Source: Phycisphaeraceae bacterium
GTDB lineage: Bacteria > Planctomycetota > Phycisphaerae > Phycisphaerales > Phycisphaeraceae
Reading direction: 5' to 3'
DNA length: 64,000 bases
Assembly (NCBI GenBank): GCA_028277745.1
Contig: JANQFR010000067.1
Coordinates: 54,911-118,910, forward strand
The number at the start of each line of letters is the position of its first letter. Position 1 is the stretch's first letter. A model generated the notes under the pieces. The model saw only the letters and a program-made list of their open reading frames with translations. It had not been told where the DNA came from and ran no database searches. Shown piece after piece: positions 62,573 to 64,000 of the stretch. The translations under genes were made by a program, and so were the position numbers.

Positions 62573-64000
62573 ATGGCCAAGAAGAAATCAACGTCACGTT
62601 CCAAGACCGTTCTCCTGATCGCCAACGGCGACCTGCGCCTGTCCGCCAACCAGAACTGCTGGAAAGCCCAGTCCGAGATGGAGGCGACGCTCACCCGTGC
62701 GGTCGCGGCCGCCGGGCACAAGCTCCAGCGGGCCCACCCCTATAAGCCGGATGAGAAGCACGGCTTCATCGGCTCGCAAAAAGAAGGCATGGCGGTGTTC
62801 GCCGACATCGACCCCAAGACGCCGCTCATCGTCGCCGAGGCGGTCTGGCAGTACTCCCACCACATCCTCCACGGCCTGATCACCCATCAGGGGCCCATCC
62901 TCACCGTCGCCAACTGGTCCGGCACCTGGCCCGGGCTGGTCGGCATGCTCAATCTCAACGGCTCGCTGACCAAGGCCGGCGTCCGGTATTCCACCCTCTG
63001 GAGCGAGGACTTCGCCGACCGCTATTTCACCACCAGGCTCGAAAAATGGCTTAAGACCGGCTCATGCACGCACCCCACCCCACATGTCAAACCGCTCGCG
63101 AAGGTCAAGGTCCCCGCCAAGGCCGCCCGGGTCGGCCAAGGACTCGCCGACGAACTGGCCCGGAAGAAAGCCATCATGGGCGTCTTCGACGAGGGCTGCA
63201 TGGGCATGTTCAACGCGATCATCCCCGACCACCTGCTCAACCCCACCGGGGTCTACAAGGAGCGCCTCAGCCAGTCCGCGCTCTATTACGAGATGACGCA
63301 GGTGACCAATAAGGAAGCCAAGGCGGTTTACAACTGGTACGTCAAGAAGGGCTTCACGTTCCACATCCCCAAGGGCGCCAAGCACAAGAAGGACCTGACC
63401 AGGGAGCAGGTGCTCGATCAGTGCCGGATGTACGTCGCGGCGTTGCGGATCGCCGACGACTTCGGCTGCTCAACGATCGGCATCCAGTACCAGCAGGGGC
63501 TTAAAGACCTTGCCCCGGCGAGCGACCTGGTGGAAGGCACGCTGAACAACACCGACCGGCCGCCCGTTAAATCGCGCGACGGCAAACGGGTGCTGTTCAA
63601 GGGTCAACCGGTCCCGCACTTCAACGAGGTCGATGAATGCGCCGGGCTCGACGGATTGATGACCAAACATGTTCACGACGCGCTGGACCAGCCCGCCGAG
63701 AACACGCTGCATGACCTGCGCTGGGGCGACGCGGACCGATCGGGCACGGTGGACGACTACGTGTGGGTTTTCCTGATCAGCGGCAGTGCGCCGCCCGCCC
63801 ATCACATCGGGGGCTGGAAGGGCAGCGACGGGATGCGTCAGCCGGCGATGTACTTCCCCAACGGCGGGTCGACCCTCCGCGGGATCGCCAAGCCGGGCGA
63901 GGTCGTCTGGTCGCGCGTGTTCATGGAAGGCGGCAAGCTGAAGATGGACCTCGGTCGGGCGGGCGTGGTCAAGCTGCCCAAAGCCGAGACCCAGCGGCGG
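62573..64000 (+). CDS. Fucose-isomerase-like protein, partial
   Basis: The gene begins with the ATG at 62573 ([28 protein letters not shown]) and is still open at the right edge, 476 codons in. [39 protein letters not shown] in the middle is characteristic of the L-fucose/arabinose isomerase-like family of Planctomycetota, in which the metal ligands are Glu and Asp residues. Isomerisation of a sugar is likely, but the substrate is unknown. The starting residues are basic. The gene diverges from uvrC by 286 bases. Confidence 0.65.
   Translation, partial: MAKKKSTSRSKTVLLIANGDLRLSANQNCWKAQSEMEATLTRAVAAAGHKLQRAHPYKPDEKHGFIGSQKEGMAVFADIDPKTPLIVAEAVWQYSHHILHGLITHQGPILTVANWSGTWPGLVGMLNLNGSLTKAGVRYSTLWSEDFADRYFTTRLEKWLKTGSCTHPTPHVKPLAKVKVPAKAARVGQGLADELARKKAIMGVFDEGCMGMFNAIIPDHLLNPTGVYKERLSQSALYYEMTQVTNKEAKAVYNWYVKKGFTFHIPKGAKHKKDLTREQVLDQCRMYVAALRIADDFGCSTIGIQYQQGLKDLAPASDLVEGTLNNTDRPPVKSRDGKRVLFKGQPVPHFNEVDECAGLDGLMTKHVHDALDQPAENTLHDLRWGDADRSGTVDDYVWVFLISGSAPPAHHIGGWKGSDGMRQPAMYFPNGGSTLRGIAKPGEVVWSRVFMEGGKLKMDLGRAGVVKLPKAETQRR

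Overview
The window is a GC-rich chromosomal segment that most resembles a Planctomycetota genome, probably class Phycisphaerae. The clues are a surface cellulase with an N-terminal LEPR-XLL-like motif (read here as MESRVLLS), two CxPxR sulfatases, zinc-ribbon multi-membrane proteins, a DUF1570-type HExxH protein, LamG-bearing PilX-like pilins, an Ldh_2/MocA/polysaccharide-deacetylase sugar-catabolic style of gene content, and many secreted proteins with no known relatives. The taxonomic call is an inference from gene content; there is no rRNA or tRNA gene in the window.

Layout. 1-7.3 kb: end of a hydrolase, murB, an M20D amidohydrolase, the conserved transglutaminase/alpha-E/circularly-permuted ATP-grasp operon, and mnmA. 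7.4-13.7 kb: a Met-rich secreted protein, a GH113-like glycosidase, and a 1055-residue multidomain GH5 cellulase. 13.9-14.4 kb: an AT-rich island with a small zinc-ribbon membrane protein. 14.6-23 kb: hemL, an orphan OppF-like ATPase, the translation operon rpsP-trmD-rplS (no rimM), lysS, and a LolC/E-LolD type exporter, with a GxxExxY gene inside 36-bp inverted repeats between lysS and lol. 23-28.3 kb: a 2-hydroxyacid dehydrogenase, an alpha/alpha-toroid protein translationally coupled to a sulfatase, and gnd. 28.3-30.5 kb: a zinc-ribbon membrane protein, a candidate msr-msd RNA and a retron reverse transcriptase. 30.5-38.2 kb: ndk, sugar and hydroxyacid oxidoreductases, a polysaccharide deacetylase, a lamin-tail protein, a clan GH-A glycosidase and a PfkB kinase. 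38.2-43.9 kb: a pilin-like cluster that includes a 1293-residue LamG protein. 43.9-64 kb: FAH-family hydrolase, accD, an HExxH protein, a nucleotidyltransferase, PIG-L deacetylase, GT4, truA, an AhbA/AhbB-like protein, flavin reductase, phosphoglycolate phosphatase, two YkgJ proteins, an HDAC-like deacetylase, a sulfatase, VanZ, a PhyH dioxygenase divergent from an AraC regulator, a short uvrC, and a fucose-isomerase-like gene that runs off the end.

The best candidate for an undescribed system is the retron at about 29.27-30.42 kb. Its RT carries the retron-specific NAxxH and VTG signatures and YADD. The 248-base gene-free stretch directly upstream begins and ends with a perfect 10-bp inverted repeat (a1/a2) and holds a 17-bp composite hairpin. 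No known retron effector lies next to it; the only close partner is the zinc-ribbon membrane protein upstream. The second candidate is the GxxExxY nuclease-fold gene bounded by near-identical 36-bp inverted repeats, which looks like an insertion between lysS and lol genes. The third is the cellulase, whose GH5 catalytic domain appears to be inserted into a Calx-beta domain and which also carries an unrecognised about 230-residue domain.

Most other genes are housekeeping or ordinary planctomycete accessory genes. Start codons were chosen by family alignment from memory, visible Shine-Dalgarno sequences and overlaps; no database search was possible.
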